From NCBI GenBank assembly GCA_015234495.1, contig JADGMZ010000314.1, forward strand, positions 1 to 13,264: a DNA stretch of 13,264 bases, given 5' to 3'. The stretch comes from Brevundimonas sp. Its GTDB lineage: Bacteria > Pseudomonadota > Alphaproteobacteria > Caulobacterales > Caulobacteraceae. Of this stretch, positions 6,921 to 13,264 are shown one piece after another. The notes below the pieces were generated by a model. The model was not told the origin of the DNA, did no database searches, and was given only the letters and a program-made list of their open reading frames with translations. The translations under genes were made by a program, and so were the position numbers. How positions within the stretch are numbered: position 1 is the stretch's first letter; each line of letters begins with the position of its first letter.

Positions 6921-7223
6921 ATGATCGCGCAAGAAACCGCGCCCACGACCAGTGAAGAGCAGGGCCTGCCCCTGCCGACCGCCGAGATGAGCGGCGACGA
7001 CCTTTTCCGTCTGGGCATGATGTATTCGAGCGGCCAGGGCGGCTGCCCGATGGACCGCGTCTCGGCCCACATGATCTTCAACCTCGCCGCCATGAAGGGT
7101 TCGATCGAAGCGCGGGTTTACCGCCGCGAGATGAGCCAGGAGATGGAGCAGGACGAGATCGCCGAGGCCCAGAAGGCGGCGCGTCGCTGGATCGACGCCG
7201 GCGTGGTGCGGCTGGCCGCCTAG
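6921..7223 (+). CDS. small Sel1-repeat-like protein
   Basis: The 100-residue product has one Sel1/TPR-like unit, DDLFRLGMMYSSGQGGCPMD, then RVSAHMIFNLAAMKG (residues 26-60). A charged helix follows: RREMSQEMEQDEIAEAQKAA and RRWI. The A-H-x-x-FNLAAxxGS pattern is typical of Sel1-like repeats, which act as protein-binding scaffolds; no partner is evident. No signal peptide is seen, so a cytoplasmic location is likely. Longer readings from 6834 add a non-coding-looking leader. The ATG at 6921 is chosen because GGGAG at 6908-6912 sits eight bases ahead. The stop TAG overlaps the hfsD stop within one CTAG, so the genes end on the same four bases. It lies opposite a polysaccharide export gene, but nothing ties its function to that pathway. 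Confidence 0.8.
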   Translation: MIAQETAPTTSEEQGLPLPTAEMSGDDLFRLGMMYSSGQGGCPMDRVSAHMIFNLAAMKGSIEARVYRREMSQEMEQDEIAEAQKAARRWIDAGVVRLAA

Positions 7224-7978
7224 AAGTTCTGGTACTGCCCGCCGATGGCGTAGCTGAACCCGATCGGCAGGGCGTTGCGGAACAGGCTGACGAAGTTGGC
7301 CACCTCGCCCAGGTTGGAGCGCGGCACGAAGACGATGTCGCCGCGCCGCAGGGCCACGACCTCGCCGCGGCGGGGCCGCAGGTCGACCGCCCGCATCATC
7401 CGGACCCCGCCGGGGCCGCGCCGGATCAGCGCCACCTCCTGCTGACGCGCCGTCGGCAGGAAGCCGCCAGCCTGGATCACCGCCTGATAGGCGTCGATAT
7501 CGCCGGTCATGTCATAGACGCCCGGCGTGCGCACCTCGCCGTCCACCCACACCCGGATCGGCCCGGCCGTCTTCAGCGTCACCTCGACCAGCGGGCGCCG
7601 CAGATAGGGCGCGAGGGCGGCCGTGGCGTCGGCCTCGACCTCGGCGATGGTGCGGTCAGCGGCCAGGATCTGTCCGGCCATCGGCAGGGAGATTCGCCCG
7701 TCGGGCCCGATCTTCTGGGTGCGCGTCAGCTCCGTCGCCGTCGGCGTGGCGATCTCGATCTCGTCACCCGGATAGAGCACATATTCGGGCTCCATCTCCG
7801 TCCAGTCGGCGAAGGCCACTTCCGGAAAGGCCGAACGCCCGACCGGCTGCACCCGGTCCTGTCCCGAGGCCAGGGGCCGGGGCATCCGCGACCCGTGGTC
7901 GCCGCCGCCACAGCCCGAGACCAGGGCGCCGCCGGCGCCGACGAGGCCCAGGAGCAGCAGACGACGGTCGATGGACAT
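7220..7978 (-). CDS. hfsD: HfsD-like outer-membrane polysaccharide export lipoprotein
   Basis: This is a 252-residue member of the Wza/GumB export family. The signal MSIDRRLLLLG ends in the lipobox VSGC with Cys at 23; the RR followed by hydrophobics could also suit Tat export. The polysaccharide export domain spans about 65-135 (YVLYPGDEIEI, KIGPDGRISLPMAGQI, EVEADATAALAPYLRRPLVE). An SLBB-type domain begins IRVWVDGEVRTPGVY near 141. It is shorter than Wza (about 380), as expected for HfsD-type proteins. It would form the outer-membrane exit for the polymer handled by HfsA and HfsB. It is divergent from hfsA across 122 bases that include a CtrA-like box. Its stop overlaps that of the convergent Sel1-like gene. 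The family call is firm; the hfs assignment rests on neighbours and sizes. Confidence 0.85.
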   Translation of the reverse strand: MSIDRRLLLLGLVGAGGALVSGCGGGDHGSRMPRPLASGQDRVQPVGRSAFPEVAFADWTEMEPEYVLYPGDEIEIATPTATELTRTQKIGPDGRISLPMAGQILAADRTIAEVEADATAALAPYLRRPLVEVTLKTAGPIRVWVDGEVRTPGVYDMTGDIDAYQAVIQAGGFLPTARQQEVALIRRGPGGVRMMRAVDLRPRRGEVVALRRGDIVFVPRSNLGEVANFVSLFRNALPIGFSYAIGGQYQNF

Positions 7979-8019
7979 GGCGGATTCGTTCCCGGAAGCG
8001 GCGTCGAAGTCAGCGTCGC

Positions 8020-8044
8020 CGGTTATGCGTAACCGATGGTTAAC
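8020..8044. promoter_or_regulatory. candidate CtrA box and overlapping palindrome between hfsD and hfsA
   Basis: GTAA (8029-8032), seven bases, then TTAAC (8040-8044) matches the CtrA consensus TTAA-N7-TTAAC at eight of nine positions. Overlapping it, CGGTTA and TAACCG (8020-8025 and 8030-8035) form an inverted repeat with a TGCG spacer. The site lies 57 bases before hfsA and 42 before hfsD, so it could serve either or both promoters. Such short matches can occur by chance, though less often in DNA this GC-rich. Confidence 0.4.
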
Positions 8045-8100
8045 GCGGCTGGCCCAAGGCTGGCCTTCGTCAGACCCGTAGATGGAATCAGTCCGCCCGC

Positions 8101-9543
8101 ATGCGCACGACGGCCTACACGACAGTCCGCCCGCGCTACGGCTTCCTCGATGTCGTCGGCCTGCTGTTCCGCGAGCTGCTGTTGATGGTCGTGGTCTTCC
8201 TGCTGGTGTTCGCCCTCGGCACGGCGGCGGTCCTGAGCCTCAAGAAATCCTACACCGCCAGCGCCAGCGTCTACGCCGGGGTGGGGCAGGAGTACGTCTA
8301 TCAGCCCCGCGTCGGCACGACCGAGCGCGGCCAGCCGCTCGAGGCCGACGCGGTCGCGCTTTCCGAAGCGCAGATCCTCGGCAGCCTCGCGGTCAAGCAG
8401 AAGACCGTCGAAGCCCTGGGCGCCGACGCCATCCTCGGCCCCCGCGCCAAGGGAACGCCCGCCCAGAAGAAGGCCGCCGCGCTGAAGGTTCTCGACGCGG
8501 GCCTCGGGGTCGGCACCACGGCGGGCAGCGCCATCATTTCGGCCTCCTTCGCCGCCGACGATCCGGTTCGCGCCGCGACGATTCTCAACGCCGTCATCGA
8601 CCAGTATCTGGTCCAGCGCCGCAGCGTCTTCCGGGATCGCGCCACCCCCGCCATCGCGGCCCAGCGCGAGGCGTTCGAGGATGACCTGGCCCGCGCCGAC
8701 GCGGCCTACCAGGCCTTCATGACCTCCAATGACATCGCCGACTTCGCCACCGCCAAGGCGACGCTGGCGGCGAACTACCAGACCCAGTCGGCCGAGGCCC
8801 TGTCCCTGCGGGCGCAGCTGAACCAGGCCACCCGGCGGCTGCAGACTCTCGAGGCCCAGCTGGCCGAGCAGCCGGCCGAGGTGGTGCTCCAGCAGGATCT
8901 GAACATTTCCGCCCAGAACCAGATCCTGGAGCTGCGCACCCAGCGCGAGGCGCTGCTGTCGCGCTACACCCCAGACGCCCAGCCGGTGAAGGACATCGAT
9001 CAGCAGATCGCCGATCTGCAGGCCTATGTCGCCACCGGCACGACCGTCGGGGCCAAGGAGGTTCGCACCGGGCCGAGCACCGTCTTCACCGCCATCGAGA
9101 CCGCCCGCATCACCGCCGCCGCCGACCGGGACGGCCTGGCGGCCCGCCTGGCGGTCGCCGAGCGCCAGCTGGCGCAGTTGAGGTCGCGCCTCGCGGACCT
9201 GACCCGGCTGGAATCGACCAACGCCACCCTCGCCGGCAACCGCGAGGTGCTGACCGCCAACATCCGCGAGTTCCAGCAGCGCGAGGTGCAGGCGCGCGCC
9301 GACAACGCCCTGGTCGCCGCCGGCGCCGACAACGTCACCGTCATCGAGCGGGCCGAGGCCCCGACGCAAGGCTCCAGTCTGAAGGCGCCGCTGCTGGCGC
9401 TGAGCTTCCTGTTCGCCGGCTTCACGGCGCTGTGCGTCGGCCTGCTGCGGGTGTTCACCCGGCGGGGCTACGTCACCCCGGCGTCCACCGGCCGCACACT
9501 GGAGATGCCCGTCCTCGCCGTCGCGCCAATGAAGGCGAGCTGA
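8101..9543 (+). CDS. hfsA: HfsA-like polysaccharide copolymerase (Wzz/Wzc N-terminal type)
   Basis: The 480-residue inner-membrane protein has the chain-length/export copolymerase layout. A transmembrane segment near 25-46 (LLLMVVVFLLVFALGTAAVL) is followed by a periplasmic Wzz-type region (SYTASASVYAGVG). Long Gln/Ala/Leu-rich coiled-coil stretches follow, about 205-300 and 335-400. Near the end is a conserved P-x-x-P-like turn (ERAEAPTQGSSLKAPLLAL) and a second transmembrane segment near 430-452. It has no kinase domain; that role would fall to the adjacent HfsB-like protein, as in two-part Wzc systems. The partner HfsD-like exporter is divergent. No clear ribosome site precedes 8101, but the hydrophobic N-terminus and lack of a better in-frame start support it. 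A GANTC site lies 12 bases upstream. Confidence 0.85.
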   Translation: MRTTAYTTVRPRYGFLDVVGLLFRELLLMVVVFLLVFALGTAAVLSLKKSYTASASVYAGVGQEYVYQPRVGTTERGQPLEADAVALSEAQILGSLAVKQKTVEALGADAILGPRAKGTPAQKKAAALKVLDAGLGVGTTAGSAIISASFAADDPVRAATILNAVIDQYLVQRRSVFRDRATPAIAAQREAFEDDLARADAAYQAFMTSNDIADFATAKATLAANYQTQSAEALSLRAQLNQATRRLQTLEAQLAEQPAEVVLQQDLNISAQNQILELRTQREALLSRYTPDAQPVKDIDQQIADLQAYVATGTTVGAKEVRTGPSTVFTAIETARITAAADRDGLAARLAVAERQLAQLRSRLADLTRLESTNATLAGNREVLTANIREFQQREVQARADNALVAAGADNVTVIERAEAPTQGSSLKAPLLALSFLFAGFTALCVGLLRVFTRRGYVTPASTGRTLEMPVLAVAPMKAS

Positions 9544-9546
9544 TGC

Positions 9547-9567
9547 CCATGCCGGCGCCCGGCATGG
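9547..9567 (+). other. hairpin between hfsA and hfsB
   Basis: CCATGCCGG (9547-9555) pairs perfectly with CCGGCATGG (9559-9567) around a CGC loop, four bases after the hfsA stop and 37 bases before the hfsB start. No T-run follows, so termination is doubtful. It could protect the upstream message from exonucleases or set the hfsA:hfsB ratio. Confidence 0.4.
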
Positions 9568-9604
9568 TAGCGTAGGACCCTGTTGGCGGGCGTTTAGCGA
9601 TTCG

Positions 9605-10306
9605 ATGGTCGACCTGACATCTGAAATGGCTGCCCTCTGGGCGGCGCTGGGTCCGGCGCCGGGCCATCGCGGACGGGTGATCCAGATCGCGGCCGCCAAT
9701 TCCGGCGAAGGCGTCTCCACGGTGGCGCGCGAGTACGCCCGCCTCGCCGCCGTCCGCGCGCGTCGCCCGGTCTGGCTGATCGACGCCGACCTGGCCCAGC
9801 AGGGTCAGCTCGAAGCTGTGGCCGCCGAGTCGGACCGCTTCGGCTCCCTCGGCAAGGCGGCGATCGCCACGCCGGACGGATCAATCTTCTTCGCCATCAC
9901 CCCGCGGATCACCGATCGGGCCGGCAAGCCGGTGCATCCCGCCCGGCTGATCACGGCCAGGCCGTGTCTCGGAGGTCGCCTGTGGGTGACGCGCTTCGCG
10001 GCCGAGCACCTGCGCTCGGGCCAGCGGGCCGAGCCGGTGGCTGACGCCCGCTACTGGGACGCCCTGCGGAGGCACGCCGACACCGTGGTGATCGACAGCC
10101 CGGCCGCTGATCGCAATCCGACCGCCATCACCCTGGCCCCGTTCGTCGACGCCACTGTCATGGTCGTCGCGGCCGAGAGCACGGCGGCGGGAGATCCCCT
10201 GATCCTGCGTGACGAGATCGAGGCGGCGGGCGGCCGGATCGCCGGGGTGGTGGTCAATCGCTCGACCTACCAGCCGCCGACCTTCCTGAAACGGCTGACC
10301 GGATAG
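9605..10306 (+). CDS. hfsB: HfsB-like BY-kinase-type ATPase with an altered Walker A motif
   Basis: This 233-residue P-loop protein resembles the cytoplasmic domain of bacterial tyrosine kinases such as Wzc. It has the Walker A-like segment NSGEGVSTV at 32-40, a Walker A' WLIDADL at 57-63, and a Walker B VVIDSPA at 161-167. The usual lysine of GEGKST is Val37 here, which should weaken ATP binding. There is no C-terminal Tyr cluster; the tail is only STYQPPTFLKRLTG. It probably works with the HfsA-like copolymerase at the inner membrane, in regulation or assembly rather than as a classical autokinase. The ATG at 9605 directly follows a GANTC site; the ribosome site is weak. It lies 61 bases after hfsA, probably in the same transcript, with a hairpin between. 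It converges on the HfsG-like gene. Confidence 0.83.
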   Translation: MVDLTSEMAALWAALGPAPGHRGRVIQIAAANSGEGVSTVAREYARLAAVRARRPVWLIDADLAQQGQLEAVAAESDRFGSLGKAAIATPDGSIFFAITPRITDRAGKPVHPARLITARPCLGGRLWVTRFAAEHLRSGQRAEPVADARYWDALRRHADTVVIDSPAADRNPTAITLAPFVDATVMVVAAESTAAGDPLILRDEIEAAGGRIAGVVVNRSTYQPPTFLKRLTG

Positions 10307-10472
10307 ACGGCGCGCGTCAACCTTGACGGGTGGCCAGGGGCGGCGCCTCGCTGGGTCGCGCGTCCGTGAATGACGATTGTCCGCAGTCGTGGCGATGCTC
10401 CGTCGCGACGGCCACCGCGCGCAGCGCAACGCCGCCATCGACCGGAGCCTCAGTCGGGGCGAATAGGCCGGT
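10307..10472. other. convergent gap between hfsB and the HfsG-like gene
   Basis: No gene is seen in these 166 bases. The only structure I can point to is a small inverted repeat, CGTCAA and TTGACG (10315-10320 and 10323-10328), nine bases after the hfsB stop, without a T-run. No clear intrinsic terminator serves either converging transcript. Confidence 0.5.
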
Positions 10473-11414
10473 TCAGGCCGCCGCGCGATCCAGCCGGGCC
10501 AATTCGCGAGCGCCGTAAAAATGCGGCTCCAGGCCCTTCATCCAGAACAGCTTTCCAGCCCCGCGAGCGGTGCGGTCGTAGAGCTCGGCCCGTTTCGGAC
10601 TGCGGATAAGGGTCAGCAGCACCGCGCCTGTCCCCCACACCGCAGCCTGACCGGCCCCGATGACCATCCAGCGCAGCACCGCCGGCCAGTCCCGGCTCGA
10701 GGCGGCGGTCTGGCTGGGGCCCTGACCGTACGCGAAGGCGCGGGCGAGGGCGTATTTCAGTGTGGCGCGGTGGGCCGGCGCGAATTCCTCGACCATGGCG
10801 TCGGGGGCCCAGCCGAACCGCCCGCCCCGCGCCTTCAGCGCTGCGAACAGGGCGTCGTCCTCGCCGCCGGCCTGGTCGGCCGCCGCGTCGAACGGGGCCG
10901 GGCCGGGCAGGGCCGTGACCCGCAGCATCAGCGAATTGCCGCAGCCATGAGGCGACTCGATCAGGCCGGTGCTGGCGGGACCCTCGCGGCCGAAAAACCG
11001 TTCCAGGTAGGCTTTCAGCCACGGCGCCGCCTCGGGAGCCCGGCCGGTGATCGGTCCGAACACGGCGTCGGCTCCGGTGGCTTCCTGCGCCTTGATCAGA
11101 GCGGCCAGCCAGCCGGGGGAGGCGGCCTCGTCGTCGTCCAGGAAGGCGATCAGAGGCGCGCGCGTGGCGGCCAGTCCGGCGTTGCGAGCGGTGGCCACGC
11201 CGGGCTGCGGCGCCTGCACATAGACCAGCGGCCACGGCGCGAGGCCGCGCACCGTCTCCACGGTGGCGGCGGCGGAGGCGGCCGGGTCGTTGTCGACCAC
11301 GACGATCTCGCTGATCCTGTCGCCGACCCCGGTCTGAACGAACAGCGACCGCAAGGCCCGCTCCAGGCTTTCGGGCCGGCGCAGGGTGGGGACGATGATC
11401 GCCACGTCGGCCAT
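10473..11414 (-). CDS. hfsG: HfsG-like GT2 glycosyltransferase
   Basis: The 313-residue family 2 glycosyltransferase begins MADVAIIVPTLRRPESLERA, with VVVDNDP near 38-44, RNAGLAATRAPLIAFLDDDE with the DDD metal/nucleotide-binding motif at 93-95, and GGEDDALFAAL with the likely catalytic Glu-Asp at 185-186. A hydrophobic segment near 249-270 may tether it to the inner membrane. It would add a sugar from a nucleotide donor to the lipid-linked repeat unit on the cytoplasmic side. I chose the ATG at 11414 (GGAGG seven bases ahead, one-base TGATG overlap with the upstream stop). The in-frame GTG at 11417 is an alternative with a four-base overlap but poorer spacing. It is last in a coupled operon with the second glycosyltransferase and the flippase. 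The HfsG name comes from family and context. Confidence 0.75.
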   Translation of the reverse strand: MADVAIIVPTLRRPESLERALRSLFVQTGVGDRISEIVVVDNDPAASAAATVETVRGLAPWPLVYVQAPQPGVATARNAGLAATRAPLIAFLDDDEAASPGWLAALIKAQEATGADAVFGPITGRAPEAAPWLKAYLERFFGREGPASTGLIESPHGCGNSLMLRVTALPGPAPFDAAADQAGGEDDALFAALKARGGRFGWAPDAMVEEFAPAHRATLKYALARAFAYGQGPSQTAASSRDWPAVLRWMVIGAGQAAVWGTGAVLLTLIRSPKRAELYDRTARGAGKLFWMKGLEPHFYGARELARLDRAAA

Positions 11415-12352
11415 CACACCGCCTCCGCATACAGCGCTGCGCGATAGAGGCGCAACGAAAAGGCCCGCGCCGGGACGGGCAGCCAGGCGGCCTCGGCCGC
11501 GCCTCGCATTCGCTGGCGCAGGAATTTGAGCCCAGGCAGGCGCTTGAGCATTCTGGCGGCGCGATAGCTCGGATAGGCCGCGACGATTTCAGGATGGCGC
11601 TGCGCCATTCGGGCGAAGTTCGGCGCCGACTGCTCGTACTTGCCGGCCAGGGCGGCGACCGTGTCCAGCCCCATGTGGGTGGCGGCGTTGTCGAGGTGCA
11701 GGACCGGAAAACGGCGCGAGACACGCATGGCCCACTCGACGTCCTCCCAGCCCCAGCCGGTGAAGCCGGGATCGAAGGCCTCGGCCTCGAACACATCCCG
11801 CCGCACCAGCAGGTTGGAGGTGTAGACGTATTTCTCGGGCTGCCTGGCCCGTTCGGTCCAGTCGACGCACTCCGACCGCGCGGCCATGGCCCGGTGCACG
11901 GCGAAGCGGGCGTCCGTCGGCGCCTGCAGCAGCGAGAAGCCGCCGAAGGCCACCGCCGGATTGTCGCGCGCCACCAGTTCGGCCCAGTCGCGGAGGAAGT
12001 GCGGATGATCCGGCCTCATGTCGCTGTCGAGAAACAGCAGGCTGCCGCCGCGGGCCGCCGACGCCAGCCGGTTGCGGCCTATCGACCGCCCCTCATTGAT
12101 CGACAGGGTGATCAGCCGGACGGGCAGGGCCATGGCCTCGACCTGGGCCCCCAACCGCTCCGTCAGCGACGCATCGCCGGTGCCGTCGTCCAGCAGGACG
12201 ATCTCGACCGCATCCCCGACCGACGGAGCCTCGGCCTCCAGCAGGGACAGCAGCGCACCCGGATCGTCCCTCAGGAAGGGCGTCAGCACCGACAGGGCCG
12301 GCTTCGCCCGCGCCCAGGCCGCGTTGTCGAGGATCGAGGCCTGTCCGCTCAC
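11414..12352 (-). CDS. GT2 glycosyltransferase with a GWGWED motif
   Basis: The 312-residue enzyme has a GT-A core: LSVLTPFLRDDPGALLSLLE near 20-39, VEIVLLDDGTGD at 49-60, NEGRSIGRNRLASAARGGSL then LFLDSDMRPD with the DSD motif at 109-111, and GFTGWGWEDVEWAMR at 197-210. The GWG-x-ED element is the acceptor/catalytic signature of the Glyco_transf_7C type and common in GT2 enzymes of surface polysaccharides. It starts with GTG at 12352; GGAGGG lies seven bases before it, and the GTGA overlaps the flippase stop by four bases, so it is translationally coupled. Its basic C-terminal tail (about 262-300) could bind the inner membrane. It may correspond to HfsL of Caulobacter holdfast synthesis, but I am not sure enough to give that symbol. 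Confidence 0.78.
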   Translation of the reverse strand: MSGQASILDNAAWARAKPALSVLTPFLRDDPGALLSLLEAEAPSVGDAVEIVLLDDGTGDASLTERLGAQVEAMALPVRLITLSINEGRSIGRNRLASAARGGSLLFLDSDMRPDHPHFLRDWAELVARDNPAVAFGGFSLLQAPTDARFAVHRAMAARSECVDWTERARQPEKYVYTSNLLVRRDVFEAEAFDPGFTGWGWEDVEWAMRVSRRFPVLHLDNAATHMGLDTVAALAGKYEQSAPNFARMAQRHPEIVAAYPSYRAARMLKRLPGLKFLRQRMRGAAEAAWLPVPARAFSLRLYRAALYAEAV

Positions 12353-13264
12353 GCCGTCGCCCTCCGGTCCCGCGCCTGCCCCAGGAGACGCATCGCCACG
12401 TCGCGCACCCCCGCTGCGTTGAGCGTCAGGGCCGCCGCCGCATAAACGAGGCCGCCGACGAACGCGTCCATCATCAGCTCGGGGAAGCCGCCGATGGCCG
12501 GCAGCCGCGCCACGACCAGGGCCATCGCGCCGGTGGCGATGCTGCAGCGGATCAGGCTGTCCCACGGAATCGGCAGGGCCATGATCCGGCGCCCGATGAT
12601 CCGGGTCGCCGCCAGGCCGAGGGCGAAGCTGGCCGCCGTCGCCCAGGCCGCGCCCATCAGGCCGAAGCGCGGCACGAGGACCAAGTTCAGCACCACGTTC
12701 ATCGCCGCCGGAATCGCCATCGCGACGAGCAGATGCCTGGTCTTCTTGCCGAGGGTGAAGGCCTGGCCGAAATAATAGGCGGTCAGCCCGTAGAGCAGGG
12801 CCGAGAGGGCGATCCACGGCGTCACGCTGGCCGCGGCGATGCGCAGCTCCTCGCCGATCAGCACTTCCGACAGCGGTCGCGCCACCAGCGCCACCCCCGC
12901 CGCCGCCGGCAGACCGATCAGCAGGAAGGTCGACAACTGCTCGCGGGCGGCGGTCTTCAGCCGATCCAGCCCGCCGCGCTCCAGGGCCATGATCAGCGCC
13001 GGCTGGCCGGCCGATCCGAGCCACAGGAACAGCACGTCCAGCGTCCGGTTGGCGATGGAATAGCCGGCGTGATAGGCGCCCACCGCCGCCTCGTCCATGA
13101 AGGCGGCCAGCAGGAAGCGGTCGGTCGAGGCCAGCACCACCGTCAGCGCCAGTGAGGCGGCGATCGGATAGCCGTACATCGCGTAGCTGCGCACCCGGGC
13201 GGGCTCGAAGGCGCCGCCCCGCGCCTCTCTCAGCTCGCCGGGCAGGACGAAGGGCAGGGCGGCG
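12349..13264 (-). CDS. hfsF: Wzx-like polysaccharide flippase, N-terminus beyond the window
   Basis: The visible 305 residues are the C-terminal two-thirds of a polytopic MATE/PST-superfamily protein. The reading stays open to the window end, so the start lies outside. Hydrophobic segments include PIAASLALTVVLASTDRFLL, FLLIGLPAAAGVALVARPL, VTPWIALSALLYGLTAYYFG, LLVAMAIPAAMNVVLNLVLV, AAWATAASFALGLAATRII and LIRCSIATGAMALVVARL. The pattern STDRFLLAAFM-x(5)-GAYHAGYSIA is typical of Wzx/RfbX-type flippases. It would move lipid-linked oligosaccharide across the inner membrane. It is the first visible gene of a minus-strand operon: its TGA overlaps the GTG of the next glycosyltransferase gene. With the HfsG-like gene and the hfsDAB set nearby, HfsF is the natural counterpart, though family members are poorly conserved and the symbol is inferred from context. 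Confidence 0.75.
   Translation of the reverse strand, partial: AALPFVLPGELREARGGAFEPARVRSYAMYGYPIAASLALTVVLASTDRFLLAAFMDEAAVGAYHAGYSIANRTLDVLFLWLGSAGQPALIMALERGGLDRLKTAAREQLSTFLLIGLPAAAGVALVARPLSEVLIGEELRIAAASVTPWIALSALLYGLTAYYFGQAFTLGKKTRHLLVAMAIPAAMNVVLNLVLVPRFGLMGAAWATAASFALGLAATRIIGRRIMALPIPWDSLIRCSIATGAMALVVARLPAIGGFPELMMDAFVGGLVYAAAALTLNAAGVRDVAMRLLGQARDRRATA

Noticed and set aside
8023..9720. 565-codon open frame opposite hfsA
   Set aside because: It is Gly/Arg/Gln-rich without domain signals and covers the whole hfsA gene plus both intergenic regions; an antisense shadow.
10450..11796. 448-codon minus-strand frame across both glycosyltransferases
   Set aside because: It is an alternative frame through two genes with clear GT2 motifs in other frames; the product is Arg/Gly/Pro-rich.
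11414..13024. 536-codon minus-strand frame including the GT2 protein
   Set aside because: Only the part from the GTG at 12352 is real. The upstream part is an out-of-frame reading of the flippase gene.

Overview
The window looks like chromosomal DNA from a GC-rich stalked or prosthecate alphaproteobacterium of the Caulobacterales, most likely Brevundimonas or a close relative. The main reasons are a holdfast-type polysaccharide export locus (hfsD/hfsA/hfsB-like genes beside HfsG-like and Wzx-like genes), GANTC sites of the CcrM type near several gene starts, and a CtrA-like box between the divergent hfsD and hfsA. This assignment rests on remembered family features, not on a database search. 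No rRNA, tRNA, insertion sequence, phage gene or CRISPR array was seen.

Left part (1-4717). The window opens inside the 3' end of an M28-type metallopeptidase gene with an in-frame TAG (67-69) where the family has Tyr. A small lipoprotein gene follows on the same strand. Converging on it is the minus-strand polyphosphate operon ppk-ppx. The two cistrons overlap by one base (TGATG), so one transcript should make polyphosphate kinase and exopolyphosphatase/GppA-type phosphatase.

Middle (4773-7223). Two adjacent minus-strand genes encode secreted RcnB-family proteins. Each has a signal peptide, a long Arg/Asp/Glu/Gln repeat tract and a C-terminal RcnB-like domain, and each ends in its own intrinsic terminator. 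Both are preceded by the same regulatory block: a GTTCA direct repeat with an 11-bp period, followed at fixed distance by ACCwTGGC. This suggests control by one shared regulator. A small Sel1-like gene faces them on the plus strand and shares its stop codon with hfsD in one CTAG.

Right part (7220-13264). This is a holdfast-like polysaccharide cluster. hfsD (outer-membrane export lipoprotein) is divergent from hfsA (Wzz/Wzc-like inner-membrane copolymerase) and hfsB (a short BY-kinase-like ATPase whose Walker A lysine is Val). Converging on hfsB is a tightly coupled minus-strand operon of a Wzx-like flippase (5' end outside the window), a GT2 glycosyltransferase and an HfsG-like GT2 enzyme. 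Together these would build lipid-linked oligosaccharide, flip it across the inner membrane, and export the polymer as an adhesin.

The best candidates for something not yet described are the paired RcnB-like genes with their shared operator. Next are the altered Walker A of HfsB and the extra glycosyltransferase between the flippase and HfsG-like genes.
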